Assembly (NCBI RefSeq): GCF_017309585.1
Contig: NZ_CP071321.1
Span: 3,740,001 to 3,804,000, forward strand
DNA length: 64,000 bases
Source: Nitrogeniibacter aestuarii
Lineage (GTDB): Bacteria > Pseudomonadota > Gammaproteobacteria > Burkholderiales > Rhodocyclaceae
Direction of reading: 5' to 3'
Part shown: piece after piece, positions 29,034 to 38,732 of the stretch
Numbering within the stretch: position 1 is the first letter of the stretch
Layout: each line of letters opens with the position of its first letter
The notes under the pieces: generated by a model
Databases searched by the model: none
Told to the model about the DNA's origin: nothing
Seen by the model: the letters and a program-made list of their open reading frames with translations, nothing else
Program-made: the position numbers and the translations under genes

Positions 29034-29238
29034 GAGCAAACATCTCCCGGGTTGCTGAAAAGTGAGTAATAGCCTCGCCATATGGCGTGGCACAGGGACA
29101 AAACAGGGCAAAGCGCTGAACTATTCCATTAGGCATGCGGAATATTATCGGTTCGTGATACTCCGACGACTGCGATGAGTCAAAGTTTCCGGAAAGTTGG
29201 TCGTTACATCCAGAACCGACATCTTTTCGATCTGAACC

Positions 29239-30042
29239 ATGACTGCTTCCATGAACGTCACAGCGCTCAATGCGCTGATCGTCGAACCCTCCGCCATGCA
29301 GGCCAAGGTAATTGCCCAGGCATGCCTGGCGCTGGGGCTTCCCGAACCGCGTCATGCAAAATCCGCAGCAGAAGCCATGGAGGCGATGTACGTCACACGC
29401 CCCGACGTCGTCATCAGCGCGCTCTACCTGCCCGACAGCTCGGGCACGGATCTGGTTCGGCAGATGCGCGCGCACCCGCTCCTGGAGCAGGTGGCGTTCA
29501 TCCTGGTGTCCAGCGAAACCAACCCGCAGGCCCTCGACCCGGTCCGTCAGTCAGGCATTTGCGGCATCGTGCCCAAACCGTTCACCAACGAGCAACTGGG
29601 TCGCGCCCTGGACAACACCCTTGATCTGCTGTCGGCCGAAGCCCTCACGGGCACGGAAGTACCGCTAGAAGAGCTCAAGGTACTTGTCGTGGACGACAGC
29701 CCCAATGCGCGAAAATTCATCAAACGGGTGCTCGGCAACCTCGGCGTAGAGCAATTCATCGAAGCGGGCAACGGCGCTGAAGCGGTCGCCATCCTCAACG
29801 ACACCATGGTCGATCTGGTGGTCACCGACTACAACATGCCCGAAATGGATGGCCAGCAACTGGTGGAGCACATTCGCCATCAGAGCTGGCAACGATCGGT
29901 TCCGGTCATGATGGTCACCAGTGAATCCGATGCGGGGCGCCTGGCCGCCGTGCAGGATGCCGGCGTCTCCGGCATTTGCGACAAACCGTTCGAACCCGAC
30001 ATGGTTCGCCGCCTGCTCTCGCGAATGTTGAAGGCGAACTGA
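29239..30042 (+). CDS. Double receiver-domain protein (pseudo-REC plus REC)
   Basis: A 267-residue protein made of two receiver domains and no output domain. The second (about 145-265) is canonical: VLVVDDSPNAR, phospho-acceptor Asp197 in VTDYNMPEMDG, and Lys in CDKPFEP. The first (about 10-130) lacks the phospho-acceptor: the site reads ISALYLPDSSG with Ala61, and the acidic pair is EP (IVEPSAM), so it is a pseudo-receiver. Such proteins act as phosphate sinks or CheY-like switches. It stands alone, converging on uvrD with 15 bp between. Start ATG at 29239, with a second ATG at 29251 possible. Confidence 0.88.
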   Translation: MTASMNVTALNALIVEPSAMQAKVIAQACLALGLPEPRHAKSAAEAMEAMYVTRPDVVISALYLPDSSGTDLVRQMRAHPLLEQVAFILVSSETNPQALDPVRQSGICGIVPKPFTNEQLGRALDNTLDLLSAEALTGTEVPLEELKVLVVDDSPNARKFIKRVLGNLGVEQFIEAGNGAEAVAILNDTMVDLVVTDYNMPEMDGQQLVEHIRHQSWQRSVPVMMVTSESDAGRLAAVQDAGVSGICDKPFEPDMVRRLLSRMLKAN

Positions 30043-30057
30043 GCCGGGACCGGCCAA

Positions 30058-32253
30058 TCACACCGGCTCGAGCTTGGCGACGCCCAGCAAGAGCCACTTC
30101 ATGCCGTTCGGGCCGAAGTTGATCTGTATGCGCGCATCTGCCCCGCTCCCCTCGGCCGACACGATGGTGCCCACACCGAAGCGGGCGTGCTGCACGGCCT
30201 GACCGATCTTCAAGCCGTTCAGATCCCGAGACGCCTGAACCGGGGTACTGGCTGCACGCCGCTGTCCACTGCCATATCCAGCACTGGGCGAGTGGAGTTT
30301 CGAGGCGCTTTGCTGAGGCGTCAGCCATTTGGTGAGCCCCACCGGAATCTCATCGAGAAAACGGGAACGCATGCAGTAGCGTGTCTGGCCATGGAGCATC
30401 CGGCTCTGGGCCAGTGACACATACAAGCGCTGGCGCGCCCGGGTCACCGCCACGTACATCAGGCGACGCTCTTCTTCGAGACCGTCGATCTCACGCACGC
30501 TGTTGTCGTGCGGGAACAGGCCCTCCTCGAGCCCGGTGAGGAACACCACGTCGAACTCCAGACCCTTGGCGGCATGCACGGTCATGAGCTGCACCGCGTC
30601 CTCGCCGGCATCAGCCTGATGATCGCCGGCCTCAAGCGAGGCATGAGCCAGAAAATCCGCCAGCAGCGGGTGTTCGATGGCACCGTCCTGCACCTGAGCT
30701 TCGGCCACGAAGTTGGCCGCCGCGCTGATCAGTTCGTCCAGGTTCTCGAGTCGCTCGGAGCCCTCCTTGGCTTTCTGGCTTTCATAGTGCTCGCGCAAAC
30801 CCGATTGGTGCAGCACGTGATCGACCGCTTCGGGCAACGAAAGCGAGGCCGTGTCCATGCGCATTTTTTCGATCATTGCGATGAACGGCTCGATCGCCTT
30901 GCGCGGCTTGCCACCGAGATGCGACACCGTGCCATACAGGCTTCCGTTGTAGGTCCGGGCCGCGTCCTGAAGGGACTCGAGCGAGCGAGCGCCGATACCA
31001 CGCGTGGGAAAATTGACCACCCGGGCAAACGCGGTATCGTCGTCCGGGTTGGCAATCAGCCGCAGATAGGCCAGCGCATGCTTCACCTCCTGGCGCTCGA
31101 AGAAGCGCAACCCGCCGTACACCCGGTAGGACACCCCGGCTGAAAACAGCTGATGCTCGACGACCCGTGACTGTGCGTTCGACCGATACAGCACCGCGAT
31201 GTCTCCCCGGCGGTGGCCGTCGCGCACGAGTGACTGGATCTCCTCGACCATCCAGCGCGCTTCGTCCATGTCGGTGAAGGCTTCGTACACTCTAATCGGC
31301 TCGCCCTCCCCCTGATCCGTCCAAAGTTCCTTGCCCAGCCGCTGGGTGTTGTTGGCGATGATCGCGTTGGCGGCATCGAGAATGTTGCCGCAGGAACGGT
31401 AGTTCTGCTCCAGCCGGATGACGTTCGGCACCTGGAATTCGCGCTCGAAGGCGAGCATGTTGCCCACCTCCGCCCCCCGGAAACGATAGATGGACTGGTC
31501 GTCGTCACCGACGCAGAACAGGCTGGCACATTGCTCGGCGCTGTCAGCGCCCGCCAGCAACTTCAGCCAGCGATATTGCAGCTTGTTCGTATCCTGGAAC
31601 TCATCGACCAGGATGTGGCGAAAACGCCGCTGGTAATGCTTGCGAATGGGCTCGTTGTTTTTCAGCAACTCGTAGGTACGCAAAAGCAACTCCGCGAAAT
31701 CCACAACAGACTCGCGCTGGCATTGGGCCTCATACTCGGCGAACAGCTCGACTCGCCGACGGGTGAAGTCGTCCCAGGCATCCACGTCTCTGGGCCGGTT
31801 GCCCTGCTCCTTCTGACCATTGATGAAATGCATCAGGTCCTTGGGCGGGTATTTCTCATCGTCGACATTGAGCGCCTTGAGCAGACGCTTGATGGCGGCC
31901 AGCTGGTCGGCCGAGTCGAGGATCTGGAAGAGCTGAGGGAGATTTGCCTCTCGGTGGTGGGCGCGCAGCAACCGGTTGCACAAGCCGTGAAAGGTTCCGA
32001 TCCACATGCCGCGGGTGTTGATGGGCAGCATGGCGGACAGGCGCGCAATCATCTCCTTGGCCGCCTTGTTGGTAAACGTGACCGCCAGAATGCCCTGTGG
32101 CGTGACCTGTTCGGTCTGAATCAGCCACGCAATTCGCGTGGTCAGGACACGGGTCTTGCCCGACCCGGCGCCCGCGAGAATCAGCGCATGCTGGGGCGGG
32201 AGCGTAACGGCCTGAGCCTGTTCCGGATTGAGCGATGAGAGCAAATCAGCCAT
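30058..32253 (-). CDS. uvrD: DNA helicase II (UvrD)
   Basis: UvrD is the 3'-5' SF1A helicase of nucleotide excision and mismatch repair. The 731-residue protein shows the full motif set: Walker A ILAGAGSGKTRVLTTR, VTFTNKAAKEM (Ia), VDEFQDTNKLQYRWL (II), VGDDDQSIYRFRGA (III), LEQNYRSCGNILDAAN (IV), TVHAAKGLEFDVVFLTGLEEGLFP (V) and EEERRLMYVAVTRAR (VI), then the C-terminal RNAP-binding Tudor-like segment (RVQHARFGVGTIV type, here GQAVQHARFGVGTIV). The ATG at 32253 (MADLLSSLNPEQAQAV) matches the family; length and the tail favour UvrD over Rep. Confidence 0.96.
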   Translation of the reverse strand: MADLLSSLNPEQAQAVTLPPQHALILAGAGSGKTRVLTTRIAWLIQTEQVTPQGILAVTFTNKAAKEMIARLSAMLPINTRGMWIGTFHGLCNRLLRAHHREANLPQLFQILDSADQLAAIKRLLKALNVDDEKYPPKDLMHFINGQKEQGNRPRDVDAWDDFTRRRVELFAEYEAQCQRESVVDFAELLLRTYELLKNNEPIRKHYQRRFRHILVDEFQDTNKLQYRWLKLLAGADSAEQCASLFCVGDDDQSIYRFRGAEVGNMLAFEREFQVPNVIRLEQNYRSCGNILDAANAIIANNTQRLGKELWTDQGEGEPIRVYEAFTDMDEARWMVEEIQSLVRDGHRRGDIAVLYRSNAQSRVVEHQLFSAGVSYRVYGGLRFFERQEVKHALAYLRLIANPDDDTAFARVVNFPTRGIGARSLESLQDAARTYNGSLYGTVSHLGGKPRKAIEPFIAMIEKMRMDTASLSLPEAVDHVLHQSGLREHYESQKAKEGSERLENLDELISAAANFVAEAQVQDGAIEHPLLADFLAHASLEAGDHQADAGEDAVQLMTVHAAKGLEFDVVFLTGLEEGLFPHDNSVREIDGLEEERRLMYVAVTRARQRLYVSLAQSRMLHGQTRYCMRSRFLDEIPVGLTKWLTPQQSASKLHSPSAGYGSGQRRAASTPVQASRDLNGLKIGQAVQHARFGVGTIVSAEGSGADARIQINFGPNGMKWLLLGVAKLEPV

Positions 32254-32469
32254 GGGATCTCCTTTGGGCGCCCATTTTAACCCGCTCGTCAAATCGGGCC
32301 GATTACACCACTTGCATATACCTGACGAAAAGACTAAGGTTTGATTGTGCACAGCAACAATTTATGGCAATTTTTCACGGATATCGGCCTCAAACTGGCG
32401 TAGAATTCAAACTGTCGTTTGATTTGCAATGCACCAACCCCAAGCTCCGGAGCCGCTCACGAGGCGGCG

Positions 32470-32499
32470 ACCGGTGAAAGATATGAACCGGTTACCGGT
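32470..32499 (+). promoter_or_regulatory. Three ACCGGT hexamers next to a ribosome-binding site
   Basis: The self-complementary hexamer ACCGGT occurs at 32470-32475, 32487-32492 and 32494-32499, just before the GAAGGAG ribosome site of the ORF at 32516. They could form an operator or an mRNA stem; nothing identifies a binding protein. Confidence 0.35.
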
Positions 32500-32515
32500 C
32501 GAAGGAGTAACAGAG

Positions 32516-32842
32516 ATGAAGTCACCGAAACTGCTGCCGTGGTACGCGCGCAAGGCCGGCGTCTCCACCGAACGCGCCGAAGTTCTGTGGCGCAAAGCCG
32601 TGCGCAAAGCCACCGCTGAAACCGGCTGGGTTGGCAACGCTGAATACTGGGGCGCTGCGATGGAAAATTTCCGCGAACTGCTCGACCAGGAAAACTCCAG
32701 CCTGTGCACGCCCAACATGGCCGACGTGATGCGCATGCAGCATCGCGCCATGCGTCTGCCACTCACGATTTTTGAAGATTTGTCTGCCGCCACTGCGGCC
32801 AACTGGCAACGCTTCTGTAACACCTGGCATCGCGCCGCCTGA
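32516..32842 (+). CDS. Small conserved-looking protein of unknown function
   Basis: A 108-residue soluble protein with no signal peptide: MKSPKLLPWYARKAGV at the start, then amphipathic helices (AEVLWRKAVRKATAETGW, AAMENFRELLDQE), a Cys in SSLCTPNMADVMRMQHRAM and a tryptophan/arginine-rich C-terminus. A good ribosome site (GAAGGAG, 7 bp spacing) and a strong terminator support it as a real single-gene unit. I do not recognise the family. It sits alone between divergent uvrD and leuS, after a 260-bp region that is AT-richer than its surroundings. Confidence 0.8.
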   Translation: MKSPKLLPWYARKAGVSTERAEVLWRKAVRKATAETGWVGNAEYWGAAMENFRELLDQENSSLCTPNMADVMRMQHRAMRLPLTIFEDLSAATAANWQRFCNTWHRAA

Positions 32843-32888
32843 GGCGGCGAGCGGCCTACCGTCTCCCTCCCTCTCCTCGATGGAGTTC

Positions 32889-32921
32889 GGCATCCGGTTC
32901 CCCAACCGGGTGCCGCTTTTT
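32889..32921 (+). terminator. Terminator of the 108-residue ORF
   Basis: GGCATCCGGTT (32889-32899) pairs with AACCGGGTGCC (32904-32914) with one G-T wobble and a CCCC loop, followed by GCTTTTTC. Confidence 0.9.
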
Positions 32922-33024
32922 CGTTTACAGCTGAAATTTCCTGAGAGATCAGCCGCCTGAGCCCCCCGTCGCAGCTCGGCTTCGCGGTATACTTGCGCGT
33001 TTTGATCCGCAGCCCGACACCATC

Positions 33025-35736
33025 ATGCTGGACAAGTATCACGCCTCCGCCATAGAAACCGCCGCCCAGCAGCACTGGGCCGAGCAGAAAAGCTTCGAGG
33101 TCGGCGAAGACGCCAGCCGTCCCAAGTTCTACTGCCTGTCCATGTTCCCGTACCCATCGGGCAAGCTGCATATGGGCCATGTACGCAACTACACGATTGG
33201 CGATGTGATCAGTCGCGTGCAGCGCATGCGCGGTTACAACGTGATGCAACCCATGGGCTGGGACGCCTTCGGCATGCCGGCCGAAAACGCCGCCATCCAG
33301 AACCAGGTGCCGCCTGCCAAGTGGACCTACGCCAACATCGACTACATGAAGAACCAGCTCAAGCGGCTGGGCTTCGGGGTCGACTGGTCGCGCGAACTGG
33401 CCACCTGCACGCCTCAGTACTACCGTTGGGAACAATGGCTGTTCACCCGCCTGTTCCAGAAGGGCCTGATCTACAAGAAGCTCGGCACGGTCAATTGGGA
33501 CCCGGTCGATGAAACCGTGCTGGCCAACGAACAGGTCATCGACGGTCGTGGCTGGCGCTCCGGCGCCCTCGTCGAAAAGCGCGAGATCCCCATGTACTAC
33601 ATGAAGATCACCGCCTACGCCGACGAATTGCTCCAGGGCCTTGACCGCCTTGAGGGCTGGCCGGAACAGGTCAAGCTGATGCAGAAGAACTGGATCGGAC
33701 GCTCCGAGGGGCTGGAAGTCCACTTCCCCTACGATCTGGAAACCATCGGCGAAGCCGGCGTGCTGAAGGTGTTCACCACCCGCGGCGATACGCTCATGGG
33801 TGCCACCTACGTCGCGGTCGCTGCCGAACATCCACTCGCCCTCAAGGCATCAGAGAACAATCCGGAACTGGCTGCCTTCGTGGCCGAGTGCCAGCAAGGC
33901 GGCGTGGCCGAAGCCGATCTAGCCACCATGGAAAAGAAAGGCATGCCCACCGGGCTGCGCGTGGTGCACCCGATCACCGGGGAATTTCTGCCGGTCTGGG
34001 TCGCCAACTACGTACTCATGGGTTATGGCGAGGGCGCCGTGATGGCAGTACCCGCGCACGACGAACGCGACTTCGCCTTTGCCACCAAATATCAACTGCC
34101 CATCATCCCCGTGATTGCTCCGGGCGAATGGGGCCAGCAGGTGGCCTCCAATTCCGGCGTTTTCGCCGACGCGAGCGCCAAACTGGTCGATCACACGCCG
34201 ACTCTGACCGGAGAAACCGACGAAGAACACCTGGCCTGGTCTCACTGGCAGGATGTTTTCGCCGAGCATGGCCGGCTGGTCAATTCAGACAAGTACGATG
34301 GCCTGCGTTCGGCAGAGGCCGTCGATGCCATTGCGGTCGATCTGGGCGAGAAAGGCCTGGGCGAAAAGCGGGTGCAGTACCGTCTGCGTGACTGGGGCAT
34401 TTCGCGCCAGCGCTACTGGGGTTGCCCGATCCCCATGATCCACTGCGATCACTGCGGCGACGTACCGGTTCCCGACGACCAGTTGCCGGTGGTGCTGCCG
34501 GAAAATGTCGAGATCACGGGCGCAGGCTCTCCGCTCGCCCGCATGCCGGAATTTTACGAATGCACCTGCCCGACCTGTGGCAAGCCGGCCCGACGCGAAA
34601 CCGACACCATGGACACCTTCGTGGAGTCGTCCTGGTACTTCCTGCGCTACGCCTGCGCCGATAGCACAGAGGGCATGGTCGACGACCGGGTCAACTACTG
34701 GGCGCCGGTCGATCAGTATGTGGGTGGCATCGAGCACGCCATCCTCCATCTGCTGTATTCCCGCTTTTTCACGCGGGCGATGCGCGATGAAGGCCTGGTG
34801 ACGGTGGACGAGCCTTTCACCCGCTTGCTCACCCAGGGCATGGTGGTTGCCGACACCTACTACCGGGAACTGCCTGACGGCAAGAAGCAGTGGATCAACC
34901 CGGCCGACGTGGACGTCGAACGTGACGACAAAGGCCGTATCACCAGCGCTGTTCTGCGCGAAGACGGGCAACCGGTCGTCATCGGCGGTACCGAGAAGAT
35001 GTCCAAGTCGAAGAACAACGGCGTGGACCCGCAAGCCCTGGTGGACCAGTACGGGGCCGACACTGCTCGCTTCTTCATCATCTTCACGTCCCCCCCCGAC
35101 CAGCAACTGGAATGGTCAGACTCGGGCGTCGAGGGTGCCTACCGTTTCCTGCGCCGGGTGTGGGCGCTGGGCCATCGCTTTGCCAGCGATCTGAAAGCGC
35201 AGCTGCCCGACACGCGCACCCTGACCGCAGGCAAGCTGCCCGAGCCGCTCGCCGAAGTCCGCCGTGAATTGCACACACTGCTCAAGCAGGCTGACTACGA
35301 CCTGGGCAAGCATCAGTTCAACACCGTGGCCTCGGCCACGATGAAAATGCTCAACGCCCTTGAAAAGGCGCCGGCGGAACATGCCGCCGCCCATGCCGAA
35401 GTCATCGAGGAAGGCCTGTCGATGCTGATCCGGGTACTCGCGCCCATCACCCCTCACATCTGCCACGCACTATGGCGTGAGTGCGGTTTCGGCGACGACA
35501 TCATCGACGCGCCGTGGCCGACTGTTGACGAAGGCGCACTGGTACAGGACGAAATCGAACTCATGCTGCAGATCAACGGCAAACTGCGCGGCCGCATCAA
35601 GGTCGCTGCCGACGCCACGCGTGACGTCATCGAGAACACGGCGCTATCGAGCGAACCGGCCGAGCGGTTCATGGAAGGCAAACCGCCCCGCAAGGTCATC
35701 GTCGTGCCGGGCCGCCTGGTCAACATCGTTTGCTGA
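33025..35736 (+). CDS. leuS: Leucyl-tRNA synthetase
   Basis: LeuS charges tRNA-Leu and edits misactivated amino acids. The 903-residue class I enzyme has the HIGH-type signature in FPYPSGKLHMGHVRNY, the CP1 editing domain with TTRGDTLMGATYVAVAAEHPL (about residues 250-275), DWGISRQRYWGCPIP, and KMSKSKNNGVDP, then the anticodon-binding and C-terminal domains. It is somewhat longer than E. coli LeuS (860 residues). The ATG at 33025 gives MLDKYHASAIETAAQQHW. lptE and holA follow, an arrangement also known from E. coli. Confidence 0.98.
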   Translation: MLDKYHASAIETAAQQHWAEQKSFEVGEDASRPKFYCLSMFPYPSGKLHMGHVRNYTIGDVISRVQRMRGYNVMQPMGWDAFGMPAENAAIQNQVPPAKWTYANIDYMKNQLKRLGFGVDWSRELATCTPQYYRWEQWLFTRLFQKGLIYKKLGTVNWDPVDETVLANEQVIDGRGWRSGALVEKREIPMYYMKITAYADELLQGLDRLEGWPEQVKLMQKNWIGRSEGLEVHFPYDLETIGEAGVLKVFTTRGDTLMGATYVAVAAEHPLALKASENNPELAAFVAECQQGGVAEADLATMEKKGMPTGLRVVHPITGEFLPVWVANYVLMGYGEGAVMAVPAHDERDFAFATKYQLPIIPVIAPGEWGQQVASNSGVFADASAKLVDHTPTLTGETDEEHLAWSHWQDVFAEHGRLVNSDKYDGLRSAEAVDAIAVDLGEKGLGEKRVQYRLRDWGISRQRYWGCPIPMIHCDHCGDVPVPDDQLPVVLPENVEITGAGSPLARMPEFYECTCPTCGKPARRETDTMDTFVESSWYFLRYACADSTEGMVDDRVNYWAPVDQYVGGIEHAILHLLYSRFFTRAMRDEGLVTVDEPFTRLLTQGMVVADTYYRELPDGKKQWINPADVDVERDDKGRITSAVLREDGQPVVIGGTEKMSKSKNNGVDPQALVDQYGADTARFFIIFTSPPDQQLEWSDSGVEGAYRFLRRVWALGHRFASDLKAQLPDTRTLTAGKLPEPLAEVRRELHTLLKQADYDLGKHQFNTVASATMKMLNALEKAPAEHAAAHAEVIEEGLSMLIRVLAPITPHICHALWRECGFGDDIIDAPWPTVDEGALVQDEIELMLQINGKLRGRIKVAADATRDVIENTALSSEPAERFMEGKPPRKVIVVPGRLVNIVC

Positions 35737-35772
35737 TCTTCCCGTCACGGGGAATCACCACTGGAGACATAG

Positions 35773-36279
35773 ATGAGACGGATGCATCGGCGCACTTTTC
35801 TTGGCGCAGCGCTTGGCGCAGGTCTGCTGACAGGATGCGGGTTCCACCTGCGCGGGGAAATGCAGATGGCGTTCAGATCGGCCTATATTGCAGGCTATGA
35901 GCACCATCGAATCGTCTCGGATCTTCGTCGTCAGTTGCGTCTCAACAACGTCGAAGTGGTCGACACTCCCCAGGCGGCCGATCTGGTGATCCGAATGTCG
36001 AAGTTGAGCCCGACGCGTGACATCCTGAGCCTCGATGCCTCCGGCAAGGCGCGAGAGTATCGGCTGAGTTACACGCTCAACTACTCACTGGACAAGCCCA
36101 CGGGCGAGACCGTACGCATCCCGGCCAGGATCACGGCCCGCCGGGAATACACCTTCGACACCCGCCAGTTGCTCGCCAAGGCACAGGAAGAAGACATTCT
36201 CTACAACGACATGGAAGACGATCTGGTGCGCCAGTTGATGCGCCGTCTGTCGACCGTAACGCCTGAAGAACTCAAGTGA
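35773..36279 (+). CDS. lptE: LPS-assembly lipoprotein LptE
   Basis: LptE plugs the LptD barrel and helps deliver LPS to the cell surface. The 168-residue product has a Tat/Sec-like lipoprotein signal (RRTFLGAALGAGLLTGC) with the lipobox LTGC, then the family opening GFHLRGEMQMAF. The mid part SLDASGKAREYRLSYTLNYSL and ARREYTFDTRQLLAKAQEEDILYNDMEDDLVRQLMRRL is typical of LptE. The ATG at 35773 has GGAG 8 bp upstream. Position between leuS and holA is the conserved leuS-lptE-holA order. Confidence 0.95.
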   Translation: MRRMHRRTFLGAALGAGLLTGCGFHLRGEMQMAFRSAYIAGYEHHRIVSDLRRQLRLNNVEVVDTPQAADLVIRMSKLSPTRDILSLDASGKAREYRLSYTLNYSLDKPTGETVRIPARITARREYTFDTRQLLAKAQEEDILYNDMEDDLVRQLMRRLSTVTPEELK

Positions 36280-37298
36280 AGCTCAGCCCCGACCGACTTG
36301 CCTCGCAACTCGGACAGTCACTCGGGGCGCTTTATGTCGTACACGGTGACGAGCCCCTGCTCGTGTCCGAGGCCGGAGACACCATCCGTCAGGCCGCGCG
36401 CCAGCAAGGCTTCGACGAGCGTGAAATTCTCGTGAGCGGCCAGGGCTTCGACTGGGGCGCCGTCTTCGAATCCACCGGCACCATGTCCCTGTTCGGCACA
36501 CGCAAGGTCGTCGACCTTCGCGTCCCGAACGGCAAGCCCGGCAAGGAAGGCGGCGACGCGCTCAAGCAACTGGCAGGAACCGCGCCAGCTCAGGCCGACG
36601 ACGTCATCACACTCATCACCCTGCCCGAAGTGGACTGGGCGACCCGGAAAACCGCCTGGTTCGCCGCACTGGAAAAGCAGGGCGTTGTCGTCGAATGCAA
36701 TGCGCCCCCGCGGGAACACCTGCCCCGCTGGATCGCCATGCGTCTGGCTGCACAGCAACAGGATGCAGCCGAAGAAGCCCTTGCGTTCATCGCCGATCAC
36801 GTCGAGGGCAATCTGCTGGCCGCGCATCAGGAACTACAGAAACTCGCGCTGCTGTATCCGCCCGGATCGCTGACGCTCGACCAGATTCGCGATGCAGTCC
36901 TCGATGTCGCCCGCTACAGCGTGGAACACCTGCGCATGGCGCTGCTGGAGGGCAACGCGGCCCGCTGCGCACGCCTGCTCGAAGGGCTTGAAGGCGAAGG
37001 CACCGCAGCGCCGCTTGTTCTGTGGACGCTGGCAAACGAAGTTCGCACGCTCGCGCGCATTCAATCAGCACAACACCAGGGGCAGCCCGTCTCTGCCGCC
37101 ATGAAGGCGGAACGCGTCTTCGACGACCGACGCCGCAACGCTGTGCAAAAAGCGCTCCAGCGCTTACAACCGGGCGCCGTGCGTGCGGCCCTGGCACATG
37201 CCGCCAGAATTGACCGAATCATCAAGGGACTGGCCCCTGGCGATGTCTGGGACGAATGTCTGCGATTGAGCCTGCGGCTCTGCCCCAAGGCTGGCTGA
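36276..37298 (+). CDS. holA: DNA polymerase III delta subunit
   Basis: HolA is the clamp-loader subunit that opens the beta clamp. The 340-residue protein has the N-terminal AAA+-like fold with LYVVHGDEPLLVSEAGDTIRQAA, the beta-interacting segment near SLFGTRKVVDLRVP, the lid (ADHVEGNLLAAHQELQKLALLYP) and the collar domain with LWTLANEVRTLARIQ. It starts at GTG 36276, overlapping the lptE stop (GTGA). Confidence 0.95.
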   Translation: MKLSPDRLASQLGQSLGALYVVHGDEPLLVSEAGDTIRQAARQQGFDEREILVSGQGFDWGAVFESTGTMSLFGTRKVVDLRVPNGKPGKEGGDALKQLAGTAPAQADDVITLITLPEVDWATRKTAWFAALEKQGVVVECNAPPREHLPRWIAMRLAAQQQDAAEEALAFIADHVEGNLLAAHQELQKLALLYPPGSLTLDQIRDAVLDVARYSVEHLRMALLEGNAARCARLLEGLEGEGTAAPLVLWTLANEVRTLARIQSAQHQGQPVSAAMKAERVFDDRRRNAVQKALQRLQPGAVRAALAHAARIDRIIKGLAPGDVWDECLRLSLRLCPKAG

Positions 37299-37371
37299 GC
37301 ACGGTTTTTTGCTGCCGTGCGTGCGCATGGGTTAATCTGGTGGGCTTCCAACCGGATTGACTGGCAGCATC

Positions 37372-38649
37372 ATGGATATCGAAAGCTACATGGCACGCGT
37401 CGGCCAACAGGCCCGTGACGCCTCCCGCACGCTGGCTTCAGCCTCGACTGAGGCCAAGAACACAGCCTTGCTCGCAATAGCCCGACGCCTGCGCAACGCC
37501 AAGGACGCCCTGCTCTCGGCCAACGCGGCCGACCTGGCCCAGGCCCGCGAGGACGGACTCGAGCCCGCCCTGGTCGACCGGCTCACCCTCACCGAAAAAG
37601 GCATCGATTCGATGGCGGAAGGGCTTGAGCAGATCGCCGCCCTGCCGGACCCCGTCGGCGAAATGACCGACTTGAAAAGACGGCCGAGTGGCATCCAGGT
37701 GGGGAAGATGCGCGTCCCGCTGGGGGTTGTCGGCATCATCTATGAAGCACGCCCCAATGTCACCGCTGACGCGGCAGCCTTGTGCCTCAAATCTGGCAAT
37801 GCCGCCATCCTGCGCGGCGGCAAGGAAGCCATCAACGCAAACCAGGCCATTGCCGCCTGCGTCCGCGCCGGCCTGGCCGATGTCGGCCTGCCTGAAACCG
37901 CCGTACAAGTCATCGAAACCACAGACCGGGCGGCCGTCGGCCAGCTCATCACCATGCCACAATTCGTGGACGTGATCGTGCCACGCGGCGGCAAAGGCCT
38001 GATCGAACGCATTTCGAGCGAGGCCCGAGTGCCGGTGATCAAGCATCTGGATGGTAACTGCCACGTCTATGTGCACGAGGCGGCAGACCCGAGCAAGGCG
38101 GTCGCCATCATCGAGAATGCAAAAACCCAGCGATATGGCACCTGCAACACCGCTGAATCCCTGCTGATAGACGCCGAAGTGGCCGACATGCTTCTGCCGG
38201 CCATCGGGCGGATGCTCGCTGACAAGGGCGTTACCATGCGCGCCTGTCCGCGTGCGCTCGAAACACTGACATCTGCCAACATCGATGGGCGTCATCTCGA
38301 GGCAGCTCAGGAAAGCGACTGGTCGGAGGAATACCTCGCACCGATCATTGCCGTGCGTGTGGTCGACGGGCTCGACCAGGCCATCGAGCACATCAATCGC
38401 TACAGCTCGGGTCACACCGAGAGCATCGTCAGCGAAAACTACACGGCGGCGATGCGTTTCCTGCGCGAAGTCGATTCAGCATCAGTCATGATCAACGCGT
38501 CCACGCGATTTGCCGACGGCTTTGAGTACGGCCTTGGGGCCGAGATCGGCATCTCGACCGACAAGATCCATGCCCGGGGGCCCGTCGGTCTGGAAGGCTT
38601 GACCAGTCAGAAGTGGATCGTTTTCGGAAATGGCGAGGTTCGCCGCTAG
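37372..38649 (+). CDS. proA: Gamma-glutamyl phosphate reductase
   Basis: ProA reduces gamma-glutamyl phosphate to the semialdehyde in proline synthesis. The 425-residue protein has the aldehyde-dehydrogenase-like cofactor region (PLGVVGIIYEARPNVTADAAALCLKSGNA), the catalytic cysteine Cys258 in YGTCNTAESLL, and FADGFEYGLGAEIGISTDKIHARGP. The ATG at 37372 gives MDIESYMARVGQQAR as usual for betaproteobacteria. proB is not adjacent. A terminator follows about 35 bp after the stop. Confidence 0.97.
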   Translation: MDIESYMARVGQQARDASRTLASASTEAKNTALLAIARRLRNAKDALLSANAADLAQAREDGLEPALVDRLTLTEKGIDSMAEGLEQIAALPDPVGEMTDLKRRPSGIQVGKMRVPLGVVGIIYEARPNVTADAAALCLKSGNAAILRGGKEAINANQAIAACVRAGLADVGLPETAVQVIETTDRAAVGQLITMPQFVDVIVPRGGKGLIERISSEARVPVIKHLDGNCHVYVHEAADPSKAVAIIENAKTQRYGTCNTAESLLIDAEVADMLLPAIGRMLADKGVTMRACPRALETLTSANIDGRHLEAAQESDWSEEYLAPIIAVRVVDGLDQAIEHINRYSSGHTESIVSENYTAAMRFLREVDSASVMINASTRFADGFEYGLGAEIGISTDKIHARGPVGLEGLTSQKWIVFGNGEVRR

Positions 38650-38683
38650 AAGTCGCACGACCGTTCGACCACTGCTAGGATAG

Positions 38684-38716
38684 GCGGGTGTCGCGCAGGG
38701 GCGGCACCCGCTTTTT
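38684..38716 (+). terminator. Terminator of proA
   Basis: GCGGGTG (38684-38690) pairs with CACCCGC (38705-38711), with an inner CGC/GCG pair, followed by TTTTT. It lies just upstream of the next gene's ribosome site. Confidence 0.85.
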
Positions 38717-38732
38717 CATTTCAGGAGACATC

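Noticed and set aside
37299..37325. Hairpin with a T-run after holA as a terminator
   Set aside because: The T-run lies in the loop between GCACGG and CCGTGC, not after the stem, so it does not have terminator architecture on the plus strand.
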